From positions 1-37,596 of the forward strand of contig JACPZZ010000021.1 of the NCBI GenBank assembly GCA_016195275.1: DNA of 37,596 bases. The letters run 5' to 3'. Numbering within the stretch: the first letter of the stretch is position 1; every line of letters begins with the position of its first letter. Shown in pieces: positions 14,501 through 22,198 of the stretch. This stretch comes from Candidatus Aenigmatarchaeota archaeon. GTDB lineage: Archaea; Aenigmatarchaeota; Aenigmatarchaeia; JACPZZ01. The notes beneath the pieces were generated by a model that did not search any database, was not told the origin of the DNA, and saw only the letters and a list, made by a program, of their open reading frames with translations. The translations under genes were made by a program, and so were the position numbers.

Positions 14501-16299
14501 AATCTTGTTCCCGAAGGCGTCCCGAACCCCATAAGATATTTACCAAGGTAGAAAGCATCAGCTGTGATGTTTGTTTCACCAACCACGGTTGCCATTACTG
14601 TTATCATCTGCGGCCCTGCAACATTTGGTATCGGACCGCCTGACAAATATGGAACCCCGTCATCAGACTGCGCAGCGGTTACAAACGTAAAATTGCTTTC
14701 CAAACCTGAAATTTCCGAGCTTCCGCTGCCTGAAAGCGACATTATCGTTATCTTTTTCACCCAGGCGTATGTGATATTTCCGCCCTGCATATTCTCGCCG
14801 CTGCTTATGTTGAACGCTGTTAATTTGAACGTTGTGTTTGATCCGGGCAGCAAAAGCGCCTGGAAACCGCCTTCGCCGAACTCGGACGACGGCTCAACAG
14901 ACAGACCGTTTTTCTGGATGTTGAAGTAGCCCTGCGCAACGGCGTTGGTGTTGTCATCAGCCGAGACATTTAATTTGATGCCGAACAAACCGGCATAATT
15001 CGAGGTCAGTTTTAATTCCATACCACACACAGAAGTGCCCGTATGGACAGTGGGCGTGTAAGTCAGGTTTCCGGCCAGTATAGTGGAATTTATTGATGTC
15101 TGGTTATTCGCAAAGTAAACGTCCAAAAGATGGAAACTGGTAACATTACAGTTGTACAAAGGCCCGCTTGCCAAAATTTCCCCACTGCTTACGTTAGTTG
15201 GAATTATTGTCAGAGAAACGTTTTCGCCGGGCGGGAACAGTTTTTTGCCTGCGAATTCGCGGAAGAACGAGGCGGTTTCGCGGTTCACAATCGACGCTGT
15301 TAAAGTCCTTGTCGAGAAGCTTCCTGACGTATCCTGTCCGCCGGATTTGATATTTACCTTGTACGTGCCTGTCGTGCTAGCGGTATAATTGTACTGGAAC
15401 CTGCCGTCAGAGTACGTTGAACCCGAGGAACTCGTTATCAGCCCGTTCGGATCTGTTAACTCTATTGTAGTCGCAGAACTGGAAATCGGAGTGCCGTTCG
15501 TGTATGTTAATCTTGATTCAATTGTCACGGCGCTTCCGGGCGCGAACGCGTTTTTGTTCGTTCCGGTGTTGTCCTTTGTCGTAACGGAAAGCGTGTATCT
15601 GGCAACGCCGAAGAATATGAAGCCCGCGTTGCCTTCGACGGCCAGTATGTAATCAATGGCGTCTGCATTTGACGGTATGGAAAAGTTCATCAGCGTTTCG
15701 CCGGCACTGTTGGTTTTTGATGAATTAACACCCCAGCCTGTGAACGGGCCGTCAGCAGCGAATATGCTGCCGTTTATCACCTCATTTTGCAGCGCCCCGC
15801 CAGACCAGTTTTTAGCTATTATCTTGGCTGTGATAAACCCTCCCGGCGAGAACGGCGGAACCGAGCCCACAAATTCAATTGTGGCCGAGGACGTGTTCGT
15901 GACCCGGAATTTCACAGTCCTTACCAGTTTCGTAGTTCCGTTTGAAACCGTAAGCGTCAGTGTGGGAGGCCCCCAGATGCCCGAAGCGTTCACGCTTACG
16001 TTGAACGAGGCGTTTACAGGAGCGGAAGCAACACCATAGCCGGTTGTGGTGTGGGCAAAATTGTTGTTCGACAGCGAAACGTTAATAACCCAGTTGCCTC
16101 CAGTCAGGTTTTCCGGCGTGCTGTTGAGTATGTTGCCTCTGACAGTAACGTTTCCGCTGTACGAAGTGGTGAAATTGGAAACAAAATCAACCGTAAACGC
16201 TTCGGAGTAAGCGGGCAAGAAAGACAAACCTAACAAAACCACAGCCGCAAATACAATACTATGCTTGATTACAGGCCTACTCAACAAACGCCAACCCAT
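11539..16299 (-). CDS. Giant secreted surface/S-layer-like glycoprotein
   Basis: A 1586-aa exported protein. The N-terminal signal peptide (about residues 10-34, SIVFAAVVLLGLSFLPAYSEA) is followed by a long series of Ig/fibronectin-like beta domains such as GNVTVRGNI, NLTGGNWVINVSLSNN and GTYKVNIKSGGQDTSGSF. The density of N-x-S/T sequons is very high (dozens), pointing to heavy N-glycosylation. Cys are few and mostly in the C-terminal half. There is no C-terminal transmembrane helix or sorting motif, so attachment must rely on another protein, probably the membrane-anchored partner encoded 7 nt downstream. A TATA-like TTTAATATAAATTAG lies about 25 bp before the ATG (leaderless). S-layer subunit or adhesin; the exact role is inference. 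Confidence 0.85.
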   Translation of the reverse strand: MGWRLLSRPVIKHSIVFAAVVLLGLSFLPAYSEAFTVDFVSNFTTSYSGNVTVRGNILNSTPENLTGGNWVINVSLSNNNFAHTTTGYGVASAPVNASFNVSVNASGIWGPPTLTLTVSNGTTKLVRTVKFRVTNTSSATIEFVGSVPPFSPGGFITAKIIAKNWSGGALQNEVINGSIFAADGPFTGWGVNSSKTNSAGETLMNFSIPSNADAIDYILAVEGNAGFIFFGVARYTLSVTTKDNTGTNKNAFAPGSAVTIESRLTYTNGTPISSSATTIELTDPNGLITSSSGSTYSDGRFQYNYTASTTGTYKVNIKSGGQDTSGSFSTRTLTASIVNRETASFFREFAGKKLFPPGENVSLTIIPTNVSSGEILASGPLYNCNVTSFHLLDVYFANNQTSINSTILAGNLTYTPTVHTGTSVCGMELKLTSNYAGLFGIKLNVSADDNTNAVAQGYFNIQKNGLSVEPSSEFGEGGFQALLLPGSNTTFKLTAFNISSGENMQGGNITYAWVKKITIMSLSGSGSSEISGLESNFTFVTAAQSDDGVPYLSGGPIPNVAGPQMITVMATVVGETNITADAFYLGKYLMGFGTPSGTRFEGGDTGGHEGGKGGGMSIDCSGTTEFNVMVFDAKTFMPASSVSFVSILSAKDEITGSDVTSCLTVTKGLTDSSGQAKINVTFSNACTYSGFHFMLFNVSFQDKTDQVPAGFVCESMSMSPSAYNSLGQQRFSFSPTSNITIVMQNPSYTANSSRVVVGGNMSVASLINFNPSTGATVLTAINPVIVNLTNSSGQVNGTLYIHPSYFSSAGKQLTKWPNGFFELRIKVCDNASLATKGYSGGCGTSSNSGFKIAAFDMWTDWWMNPVNSQNTYQPGDWINGTRLFADLPPATGPVNITRIIVELLDFESGKKYNATRVEWINGTPAYNLLSGIENISFNFSLPASLKAGEYGGIITATNNLTSSTETSEDFIFLSVKGLTVGMAPVEQWTAPSGHCSPVPFYDQGWYDGSNDARGITDGWNLANWTQINNTYLGLSRANGFNTLVCTGPTLDTTNDRNQPSTNYTGINVMVVGNDTHSFVFLGNRTAAGLTLNQTMRLLPTQKIALAGGGFKTYLWTIDGAPFVRFVNVTTLSTGGQGGQGTVSTNFAFGGSHKIREQIWIPMVAFRGSDGQASTATRLPSHWFNITEVAEMNTEGFGIKSKLPQSPFDYAINASGGNWTDFIGNATNADGLVFIPLNVTKNGRFMAFWKVNSTPAEKSTFKNSINFNVRSFNAVSTFVQLAPNTSKRIILRANITTFNATVGANATSGFTNSYSPVLFFNGSFTETASDQLVRDGLISTFYFVITNATVHDLTSANAVNYTRGNLTTLYMDDDNVFSNSGACAASTGARSQSTNELANGCGAGLSGVAFNYPTMSVSSSDSGKSLSFGSFITLGLTDWYINNTHAILNFYESSPSIPWATVSSTTQPHGIRVCASTFSNQAKNASFALKYNNWMQGKLSSSQTANITVYNLTHGDAINLPNETSVSIYDGCLLTEILPQSGSWSAGRSEIVGTATELNTAGQSTGVQEEMFAGPIEFLSGGRKVFG

Positions 16300-16349
16300 T
16301 TAAACCTAATTTATATTAAAGAACTGTGCATTCGTTACTTATAAATATT
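16300..16349. promoter_or_regulatory. Divergent promoter, surface operon / ATP-cone nuclease
   Basis: A 50-bp gap between divergent starts. On the minus strand CTTTAATATAAATTAG lies about 20-28 bp before the surface-protein ATG. On the plus strand the nearest comparable box is ATTTATATTAAAG, about 30-40 bp before the ATG at 16350, with TTATAAATATT next to the ATG itself. Both genes therefore share one AT-rich core. Confidence 0.5.
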
Positions 16350-17138
16350 ATGTTGGTGAAAAAAGCCGACGGATCGCTGGAAGACTTCGACGGTAAAAAA
16401 ATAATCAAGACATGCCTGCGCGCAGGCCTGGGAAAGGAAGAATCTGAAATTGTAGTGCAGCACGTAACCAGCAAAGCCTACGATAAAATACCCACGAACG
16501 TTTTGTTGAAGATTATTTTGAAAGAGATACGCAAACACAGCAAACCCGCATCAATGAAATACAACCTGCGCGCCTCTCTGGCAGCGTTGAGCCCGGAAGG
16601 CGTTTTCTTCGAACTGTACATAAAAAAACTTCTGGAAGAGTACGGCTACAAAGTCAGGCATGCACAGATAGTAAAAGGAAACTGCAGCGAGCATGAAATA
16701 GACCTGATTGCGGAAAAGGACGGCAAAAAGACAATGGTCGAATGCAAGCATCACAGGAACCACCACAACTTCGCCGGGCTGGGCGAAGCCATGGTAACGT
16801 GGGCAGCGTTCGAAGATGCAAAAAACAAAAACAATTTTTCGGAAGCGTGGTTGGTGTGCAACACAAAAATATCCGCCCACGCCGCAAAATACGCGCAGTG
16901 CAAAAACGTTAGATTGTTATGCTGGGGCAACAAACTGAACGACATGATAGAAAAAAGGAAATTATACCCGGTTACGATACTCGAAAGCATGAAAGGCAAT
17001 TCAGTCGAAAAGGCGTTCGACTGCGGCATAGCCACGATAAAGGACGTTATAAAATCGGATCCTGACACGCTGAGAAAAATATTCGGAGAAAATTACCGGA
17101 AAGCGCTGGAAGAGGCAAACGCGGTTACGGCATCATAG
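16350..17138 (+). CDS. ATP-cone domain fused to PD-(D/E)XK nuclease
   Basis: About 262 aa, soluble. Residues 1-85 form an ATP-cone (VKKADGSLEDFDGKKIIKTCLRAG, then MKYNLRASLAAL), the nucleotide-sensing module also found in NrdR and ribonucleotide reductases. Residues 85-195 form a restriction-endonuclease-like (Mrr type) domain: LLEEYGYKV, EIDLIAEKDGKKTMVECKHH, giving catalytic D118 and E131-x-K133, then WLVCNTKISAHAAKYA. The C-terminus (FDCGIATIKDVIKSDPDTLRKIFG) looks like a helix-hairpin-helix-type DNA-binding tail. I start at the ATG at 16350; the tracked GTG adds eight residues. Known archaeal homologs are uncharacterised. A (d)ATP-controlled DNA repair or defence nuclease is inferred. Confidence 0.82.
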   Translation: MLVKKADGSLEDFDGKKIIKTCLRAGLGKEESEIVVQHVTSKAYDKIPTNVLLKIILKEIRKHSKPASMKYNLRASLAALSPEGVFFELYIKKLLEEYGYKVRHAQIVKGNCSEHEIDLIAEKDGKKTMVECKHHRNHHNFAGLGEAMVTWAAFEDAKNKNNFSEAWLVCNTKISAHAAKYAQCKNVRLLCWGNKLNDMIEKRKLYPVTILESMKGNSVEKAFDCGIATIKDVIKSDPDTLRKIFGENYRKALEEANAVTAS

Positions 17139-17297
17139 TTTCTCATAGAACCTGCCGTAAAAAATCAGGTCAGCCGCCAGCAAAACAAATCCCGCAACGC
17201 GCATCTCAAAAGAACCAAACATTATCATGTACAACGCAATTAACGCAACAACAAAAGTTGCAAACAAATGGGGCTTGCTTGCGCCGTCAATGGACAT
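17133..17297 (-). CDS. 54-aa two-helix membrane protein
   Basis: Missed by the ORF track because of length. The minus-strand frame encodes 54 aa: a short polar start (MSIDGASKPH), transmembrane helix 1 (LFATFVVALIALYMIMFG), a tight charged turn (SFEMR), helix 2 (VAGFVLLAADLIFYG) and RFYEKL at the end. Codon choice resembles neighbouring genes, and a TATA-like TTTTTATTTGACG lies about 30 bp upstream of the ATG. Its last codons overlap the 3' end of the convergent nuclease gene by 6 nt. The hairpin topology with a positive C-terminus is typical of small archaeal membrane proteins; I do not recognise a family. Confidence 0.72.
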   Translation of the reverse strand: MSIDGASKPHLFATFVVALIALYMIMFGSFEMRVAGFVLLAADLIFYGRFYEKL

Positions 17298-17396
17298 AAA
17301 ACTGTTTTATTTACGTCAAATAAAAACCCATCCGCCTGTCCCGTCTCTTCGCGCAAACGGTTAGCTTTTTATCCGGGACTTTATATTCTTGGTTGT

Positions 17397-17894
17397 ATGG
17401 CAGTCGCAAAAAGCAACCTCGCAATCGCAGCTTTCACGGGCCTTACCATGTTGGTATCCGTGCTCGGTTTCGCTTTTTTGCAGGGTTCGCCCCAGGCAAA
17501 CCGGCCGGAAGAAAAACTGCCCGACAGTTATATTATCAATTATACCCTGACGCAGTCGCAGCGCCAGACGCTCGCTAACCGCGGCAAGACGCTGATAGAC
17601 CTTGTTTACGACCCGCAAAACTGCACAAACTGCGGTTTTATCAAAGCGTCTTTGGAGGGTATTGCGCACCAGTTCAGCGACCAAATACTGCTTTCGGAGA
17701 TAGAAGTTTCCAGGTCGGATTACGTCGACCTGCCCCGCGTGTTCATGGCCAGCCAGATAAACGCGTGGTCGAAAAAAGGCGCCGGCATAACGGCCGCAGA
17801 ATTGGAACAGGCTTTCTGTTCGGTGGTATTATACCCGCCGCTTGGTTGTGCAATAAAGCCGCAGCCCGGGAATAATACAAACAGATCTCAGTGA
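17397..17894 (+). CDS. Membrane-anchored thioredoxin-like protein
   Basis: About 165 aa when started at the ATG at 17397. GACTTTATATTC lies about 20-25 bp upstream, and the N-terminus then becomes a clean anchor (MAVAKSNLAIAAFTGLTMLVSVLGFAF); the tracked start at 17268 adds a non-conserved 43 residues. After the anchor comes an outward-facing domain with a thioredoxin-like pattern: LIDLVYDPQNCTNCGFIKASLEGIA contains a CTNC redox pair, followed by a strand ILLSEIEV. Two more Cys near the C-terminus (AFCSVV and GCAIK) could form a structural disulfide. Likely an extracytoplasmic thiol-disulfide oxidoreductase for exported proteins. Followed 6 nt later by a membrane coiled-coil gene. Confidence 0.7.
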   Translation: MAVAKSNLAIAAFTGLTMLVSVLGFAFLQGSPQANRPEEKLPDSYIINYTLTQSQRQTLANRGKTLIDLVYDPQNCTNCGFIKASLEGIAHQFSDQILLSEIEVSRSDYVDLPRVFMASQINAWSKKGAGITAAELEQAFCSVVLYPPLGCAIKPQPGNNTNRSQ

Positions 17895-17900
17895 CGCTCT

Positions 17901-18272
17901 ATGTCGAATGTCCTTAACAAAATTTTAAATGTACTCGTTTTCCTGTTACCTACGATCCTTTCGATATCACAGATTCTGAACATAGGAACATCGCAAAGTC
18001 TGATAATCTTGGGTGTCATAATTTTACTCGTGGTAATATACTTCTCCATAGACTACGTTAAAGGGCTTTCTTTCAAGGTGAACAAAACATCGGAAAGGAT
18101 TAAAGACATGGAAGAGAGAATTAATTATATGGAAAAGATCCACGATCTTGATAAAAGGGTGGCGATGTTGGAAAAAAGACGGAAGAAAGGCGAGATAGAC
18201 CCCAAGACAGTGATATTATTCCTTCTGTTAATCTTACTGATTCTATACTTAAGATCGATAGGCCAACTATAA
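17901..18272 (+). CDS. Membrane coiled-coil protein
   Basis: 123 aa with three hydrophobic helices: two near the N-terminus (ILNVLVFLLPTILSISQIL and LIILGVIILLVVIYFSI) and one at the C-terminus (TVILFLLLILLILYL). A charged coiled coil lies between (SERIKDMEERINYMEKIHDLDKRVAMLEKRRKK). The coiled coil should face the cytoplasm. It starts 6 nt after the thioredoxin-like gene with GTGAC as a weak ribosome-binding site, so the two are probably co-transcribed. No family recognised. A similar two-helix-plus-coiled-coil layout occurs at 26126-26551, but the sequences are not obviously related. Confidence 0.75.
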   Translation: MSNVLNKILNVLVFLLPTILSISQILNIGTSQSLIILGVIILLVVIYFSIDYVKGLSFKVNKTSERIKDMEERINYMEKIHDLDKRVAMLEKRRKKGEIDPKTVILFLLLILLILYLRSIGQL

Positions 18273-18281
18273 AGTGATTAA

Positions 18282-18584
18282 ATGAACATATCCGAACTTG
18301 CCTCCGGGATGAAAGACGTTTCGCTCACGGCAAAAGTGGCCGAGAAAAACGAGCCGCGCGAAGTCCAGACGCGTTTCGGCAGGCGCCTTGTCGCTGATGT
18401 GATGGTCAAGGATAAAACAGGCTCTATAAAACTTTCTTTGTGGGAAAAGCAAATCGACGCTGTCAAGGAAGGCGACGAAGTGGAAATCGCCGGTGCGTAC
18501 GTTACCGAGTGGCGCGGCTCGCTCCAGTTGTCCATACCGAAAACCGGCAAATTGACAGTAGTGGACAAGACAAATCAGGGATGA
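18282..18584 (+). CDS. OB-fold nucleic-acid-binding protein (SSB/RPA-like)
   Basis: A 100-aa single OB fold: ISELASGMKDVSLTAKVAEKNEPREV, then ADVMVKDKTGSIKLSLWEKQ, VKEGDEVEIAGAYVTEWRGSLQLSIPKTGKL. This is the RPA/SOSS-B1-like arrangement in which the W-x-x-x-x and AYV...GSLQL strands contact single-stranded DNA. No zinc finger or acidic tail, so it is a minimal form. GTGAT lies 3 nt before the ATG (ribosome-binding site). It starts 9 nt after the membrane coiled-coil gene and may be the third gene of that operon. It converges on alaS with a 43-bp gap. Binding to ssDNA or RNA is inferred from the fold. Confidence 0.85.
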   Translation: MNISELASGMKDVSLTAKVAEKNEPREVQTRFGRRLVADVMVKDKTGSIKLSLWEKQIDAVKEGDEVEIAGAYVTEWRGSLQLSIPKTGKLTVVDKTNQG

Positions 18585-18627
18585 GTTCGAGTTTCGAAAA
18601 GGAAATATCACAACTGCCGTCTAATTA

Positions 18628-21297
18628 CTAAAACCCGGCCTCGGCAAACACGCTTCTTACCTTTGCGAGGTCGCCGCGGCCCTGTCCGAATGAAACGGAC
18701 CCGCCGCCGGATCCGCCGCATTTCTGGCATATATCAGAAATAATCTGGCCCACGTTTTCTTCGTTCTCGTCGCCGCGCTTGCCGACAATATCGCCGTTCA
18801 CGTTGGCCAAAACAACCAGCAGTTTTGGATGGTCCGCCGCCATGGCCTGCGCCACCTCGATCAATTGTTCGCGGTTGTAGGGCAGTATGTGGAATAATTT
18901 GTCGCCGCGTATTTTGCCGCGCAAATTCTCAGCTTTCAAAAACGCCAATTCGGATTTTAACTTTTCAATCGCCTTGTCCTTCTCTTTCCATTCTTCGAAG
19001 AACCTCTGTGCCGTTGACGGTAAATGGTCAACAGACACGCTGAAAACTTCCGCGACCTTTTTCAGTATTTCCTCTTTTCTTTTCAGGTCTTCCCACGCCT
19101 TTGAGCCCGCCGCAAATTCCAACCGAACCAACCCGTCCTGAATCCTTTCTGTTTTGAGAATTTTAATAGCTTTAACCTCTCCAGTCGAATCGCAGTGCGT
19201 GCCTCCGCACGCTTCGACGTCGTAGCCTGGTATTTCAACAATACGGATGTTCGTGCTTGGCACAGCCCCGCCCTGGTATATCATAGATCCGTACGCACGT
19301 TCCGCATCAGAGCGCGTCATAACCGTCTTGTTTACGTGTATTTTGTCCGCCACAATCCTGTTCGCAACCTCCTCGATCCTGTTTACCTCTTCGTCAGTCA
19401 ATGATTTGTAGTGGGTTATATCAAGCCTGGCTTTTTGGACAACCTTTTCCGCTCCGGCCTGGTTTACGTGGTTGCCTAAGACCATGCGCGCCGCGGCGTT
19501 GACGATGTGCGTTGCCGTGTGGTTCTTCATCAACTGTTCGCGGCGTTCCCAATCAATGCTGCCCTTCACAGCCTTAGCACCTTTGTATTTTCCATCGATT
19601 GTGTGTACAATGACATTGTTGTATTTTTCAACTTTCACAACATCAAAACCATTGATCCTGCCCAAATCGTGTATTTGTCCGCCCGCCGTGGGATAAAACC
19701 CTGTGCGGTCCAGAACAACATGTTTCCCGTCAAATATTTTCAATATTCTTGCCCTGAAATTTTTTACGCCGTCGTAATACAAAACCTTGGTCGGCTTTAT
19801 CCCTGTCAGGTCGTGGGAGAATTTCTTATCCTCTTCTTTGCGGCCCATGTGTTTTTTGGAAAGCATTTCGTAAAAAGTTTCCGGCACTTTAATCTGCACG
19901 CCGCGCTGTTCAGCATGGGATTTTATCATCTCCGGCGTCACGCCCTGCGATTCATAAAGTTTAACCATCTTATCCTCGTCTATGTCCACGTTCTGGCTGA
20001 TTATCACTTCAACAATTCTCGCGGCCTTTGCGCGCGAAGAAACAAAACGATCAGTTTCGTAGCTTATTATCTTCTCCACATCAACAAGGTTTTCCATCAG
20101 CTTCGTATCCAATGGATGCAGGAATTCTGCGTGCATCGCGCATATCTCCGGCAAATCTATCTTCAAATTCATTTCGTCTATGAAGTTCAGCGCCCTTCGC
20201 AAAATTACGCGAAGGTTGTACCCGCCGCCCACGTTGCTCGGCAGCCCGCCGTCCGAAATCGCATAAAGAAGCGTTTTCGTGTGGTCCGCGATGGAATAGA
20301 TCGCCTGCAAAGTAGCTACTTTGCGCTCCAGCAAAGACTCGTTTACCCCGATCTTTTTCGCAATAATACCGCGCGCCGTACGCAGATCCTTTACCTCGTC
20401 AAGGTTCAAAGAGCCTGCGTGCGAAGCGTATTTCAGGAACAGGGCCTCGTCGTAATCTATAAGCCCCTTCAAATGGTCTGTTACTTTTCCAAACGTTGCA
20501 TCATAACTTGTAGGAACGCCCTGCGAAAACCACGCCAATCGTTCCAAACCCCAGCCAACGTCAACTACTTTTATAGGAAGCTCTATCCTCTTGTTGTTTT
20601 TCGAACTGAATTGCATGAACACCGAGTTAACCAACTCAAGCCCGCGCGAAAACGTCTCGACGCACGGACCAAAGGCAGACATGTCAGGCATGGCCCACAA
20701 ATCCTCCACGTAAGTTAATTCGTCCTTCTTAATGCCCATGACCTCGGTCATAAATTCGAAATTCAGTTCGATGCAGCGGTCTTTCCAATAACCCGTTTTC
20801 GGATAACCGAACGAATGCTGCCCGGCCATTACGAAAGACGTGTGATGCTTTCCTGTCACGCCTACATTAGGTATGTCCGGGAATCGCAAACAAACCTGCG
20901 GCACTACAAGCCTGTCCGCAGGGTATTCAAATGTCAGCCCGCCCGCGTCCAGCCTCTGGAAATCCTGTATGCTTGCGATCGTGAAAAACAAATCCGGGCG
21001 CCATCTGGAAACAACAGGATATCTGGGCATTGAATAATGCGAATTGCGCGAAAAGAATTTCTCGAATTCCTTCCACATTTCTATATACCCAAAACGTTTC
21101 TTCGTGGCATTTTGTCCGATAAAACCGTAATCCTCGCATGACGTATCGCCGCACGTTTGTTTGCTTGTGCTCCAGAAGAATTTTTTGCATTTTACGCATT
21201 GCTTGCGGGAAAAACCTTCGTCTTCAAACATCTTCACTTTCCAGTATTTGGAAGGCGTTTTCTGGAACTCTTTCACCAAAGCGTTTTTCGAAAGCAT
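18628..21297 (-). CDS. alaS: Alanyl-tRNA synthetase (archaeal type)
   Basis: Charges tRNA-Ala with alanine. 889 aa from the ATG at 21297; the tracked frame runs 123 residues further upstream through the neighbouring gene. The archaeal N-terminal Zn element is present (QCVKCKKFFWSTSKQTCGDTSCEDYGF), followed by the class II core (FTIASIQDFQRLDAGG, then WGLERLAWFSQG). The editing domain carries HTATHIVNAAARMV and CGGTHCDSTGEV, the metal-binding residues that clear Ser/Gly-tRNA-Ala. The C-Ala domain ends GGGSVSFGQGRGDL. Length is normal. GTGAT lies 4 nt before the ATG, and the stop of the Zn-binding gene at 21303 is 5 nt upstream, so the two are co-transcribed. Confidence 0.97.
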   Translation of the reverse strand: MLSKNALVKEFQKTPSKYWKVKMFEDEGFSRKQCVKCKKFFWSTSKQTCGDTSCEDYGFIGQNATKKRFGYIEMWKEFEKFFSRNSHYSMPRYPVVSRWRPDLFFTIASIQDFQRLDAGGLTFEYPADRLVVPQVCLRFPDIPNVGVTGKHHTSFVMAGQHSFGYPKTGYWKDRCIELNFEFMTEVMGIKKDELTYVEDLWAMPDMSAFGPCVETFSRGLELVNSVFMQFSSKNNKRIELPIKVVDVGWGLERLAWFSQGVPTSYDATFGKVTDHLKGLIDYDEALFLKYASHAGSLNLDEVKDLRTARGIIAKKIGVNESLLERKVATLQAIYSIADHTKTLLYAISDGGLPSNVGGGYNLRVILRRALNFIDEMNLKIDLPEICAMHAEFLHPLDTKLMENLVDVEKIISYETDRFVSSRAKAARIVEVIISQNVDIDEDKMVKLYESQGVTPEMIKSHAEQRGVQIKVPETFYEMLSKKHMGRKEEDKKFSHDLTGIKPTKVLYYDGVKNFRARILKIFDGKHVVLDRTGFYPTAGGQIHDLGRINGFDVVKVEKYNNVIVHTIDGKYKGAKAVKGSIDWERREQLMKNHTATHIVNAAARMVLGNHVNQAGAEKVVQKARLDITHYKSLTDEEVNRIEEVANRIVADKIHVNKTVMTRSDAERAYGSMIYQGGAVPSTNIRIVEIPGYDVEACGGTHCDSTGEVKAIKILKTERIQDGLVRLEFAAGSKAWEDLKRKEEILKKVAEVFSVSVDHLPSTAQRFFEEWKEKDKAIEKLKSELAFLKAENLRGKIRGDKLFHILPYNREQLIEVAQAMAADHPKLLVVLANVNGDIVGKRGDENEENVGQIISDICQKCGGSGGGSVSFGQGRGDLAKVRSVFAEAGF

Positions 21298-21302
21298 GCT
21301 AA

Positions 21303-21656
21303 TCACACATAAATCTTCGCATTTTTCGCCACGTCCGGGTTCACCGAACAGCTGTCGCAGGTGTCTATCCACGTAGATCCCGCAGCGCGCAGGCGCGATT
21401 TTGAAATCGTGTCGTAACTCACAGCCGCACCGCAGAATTTGCATGATGTTGGCACGAACACCCTTTTCTGCTTCTTGCCGTAAATGCTTTTCGTCCTGGG
21501 AGGCGGCCTTGTTTTCGCTTTCTTGTAGCCGAGAGACGCCGAATAACCTCTTAATCTCACGGTAATGAGGCCTTGAACCAGCCTGTTTTCTTTCTGCTCC
21601 GGCGTGACATAATTTTTGTCGCCCTTCTGTTCTACGGAAGAATAAGCCATACTCAT
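21303..21656 (-). CDS. Small Zn-binding protein upstream of alaS
   Basis: A 117-aa basic protein (a second ATG at 21650 is possible). The N-terminal half is rich in Lys/Arg and Tyr (GYKKAKTRPPPRTKSIYGKKQKRVF). The C-terminal half has two Cys pairs, SCKFCGA and DTCDSCS, about 30 residues apart, as in a zinc ribbon. An AT-rich TTAAAATTATTG lies about 20 bp before the ATG. It ends 5 nt before alaS and shares its transcript. The positive charge plus Zn knuckles suggests RNA or ribosome binding, but I do not recognise the family. The product at 21697-22038 has the same basic-plus-two-Cys-pairs layout and may be a distant relative. Confidence 0.75.
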   Translation of the reverse strand: MSMAYSSVEQKGDKNYVTPEQKENRLVQGLITVRLRGYSASLGYKKAKTRPPPRTKSIYGKKQKRVFVPTSCKFCGAAVSYDTISKSRLRAAGSTWIDTCDSCSVNPDVAKNAKIYV

Positions 21657-21696
21657 AAAGACTCAATAATTTTAACGACGATCAAACTAATAGCCT

Positions 21697-22038
21697 TTAA
21701 GCTGCAGCGCAGTTTGGACAGTGCGGTGTCAGGGCTTTTCTGTTCTTCAGCAACCCAAACACCGTCCTGGTTATCGGCTTCGTTTCGGGGACGCCGCCGC
21801 AATAATAGCAGGTTGTTTTTCTGGCAGCAGTTCTCGGTCTTCGACGGCTGTAACGGAACAGACCCAACTTGTCATAAACCCCTCCTCTCCTATAACTCCT
21901 GGACGGCCTGTATCCGGTATCGGCAAAAGTGTAAGAAGCTTTATTAGCAGCATTTAGAGCATACGGACTTTTCGGGTTGTTACTGTTTTGTCTGGAGTCT
22001 TCCAAAACCAAACGCTGCGTGTAACAGGGTATCTTCAT
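21697..22038 (-). CDS. Small basic Zn-binding protein
   Basis: 113 aa from the ATG at 22038; the tracked TTG adds one residue. The first 65 residues are Asn/Ser/Arg/Tyr-rich and probably disordered (TGYRPSRSYRRGG, LFRYSRRRPRTAARK). The C-terminus carries two Cys pairs, TCYYCGG and HCPNCAA, about 30 residues apart, the spacing of a zinc ribbon. ATTAAAAGCC about 35 bp upstream is a candidate promoter. It lies 40 bp before the related-looking gene at 21303-21656 on the same strand. The basic, Arg-rich character suggests nucleic-acid binding. No family recognised. Confidence 0.68.
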   Translation of the reverse strand: MKIPCYTQRLVLEDSRQNSNNPKSPYALNAANKASYTFADTGYRPSRSYRRGGVYDKLGLFRYSRRRPRTAARKTTCYYCGGVPETKPITRTVFGLLKNRKALTPHCPNCAAA

Positions 22039-22198
22039 CAAACTATTTCTTCAGCGGGCTGGCTTTTAATCTTCACGTCATAGGTTACGCTTATTGTCGA
22101 TTACATACTCGTCAAAATCCCGAATTATTCTTTATCGGAACTCCACATAGACCACACGATTTATCTGAAGGAGAAACACGGTATTATTCGAACCCAGA

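Noticed and set aside
19507-20718. Plus-strand 403-codon ORF opposite alaS
   Set aside because: It lies wholly antisense to the conserved catalytic and editing regions of AlaRS; His/Arg/Val-rich composition is typical of a shadow frame.
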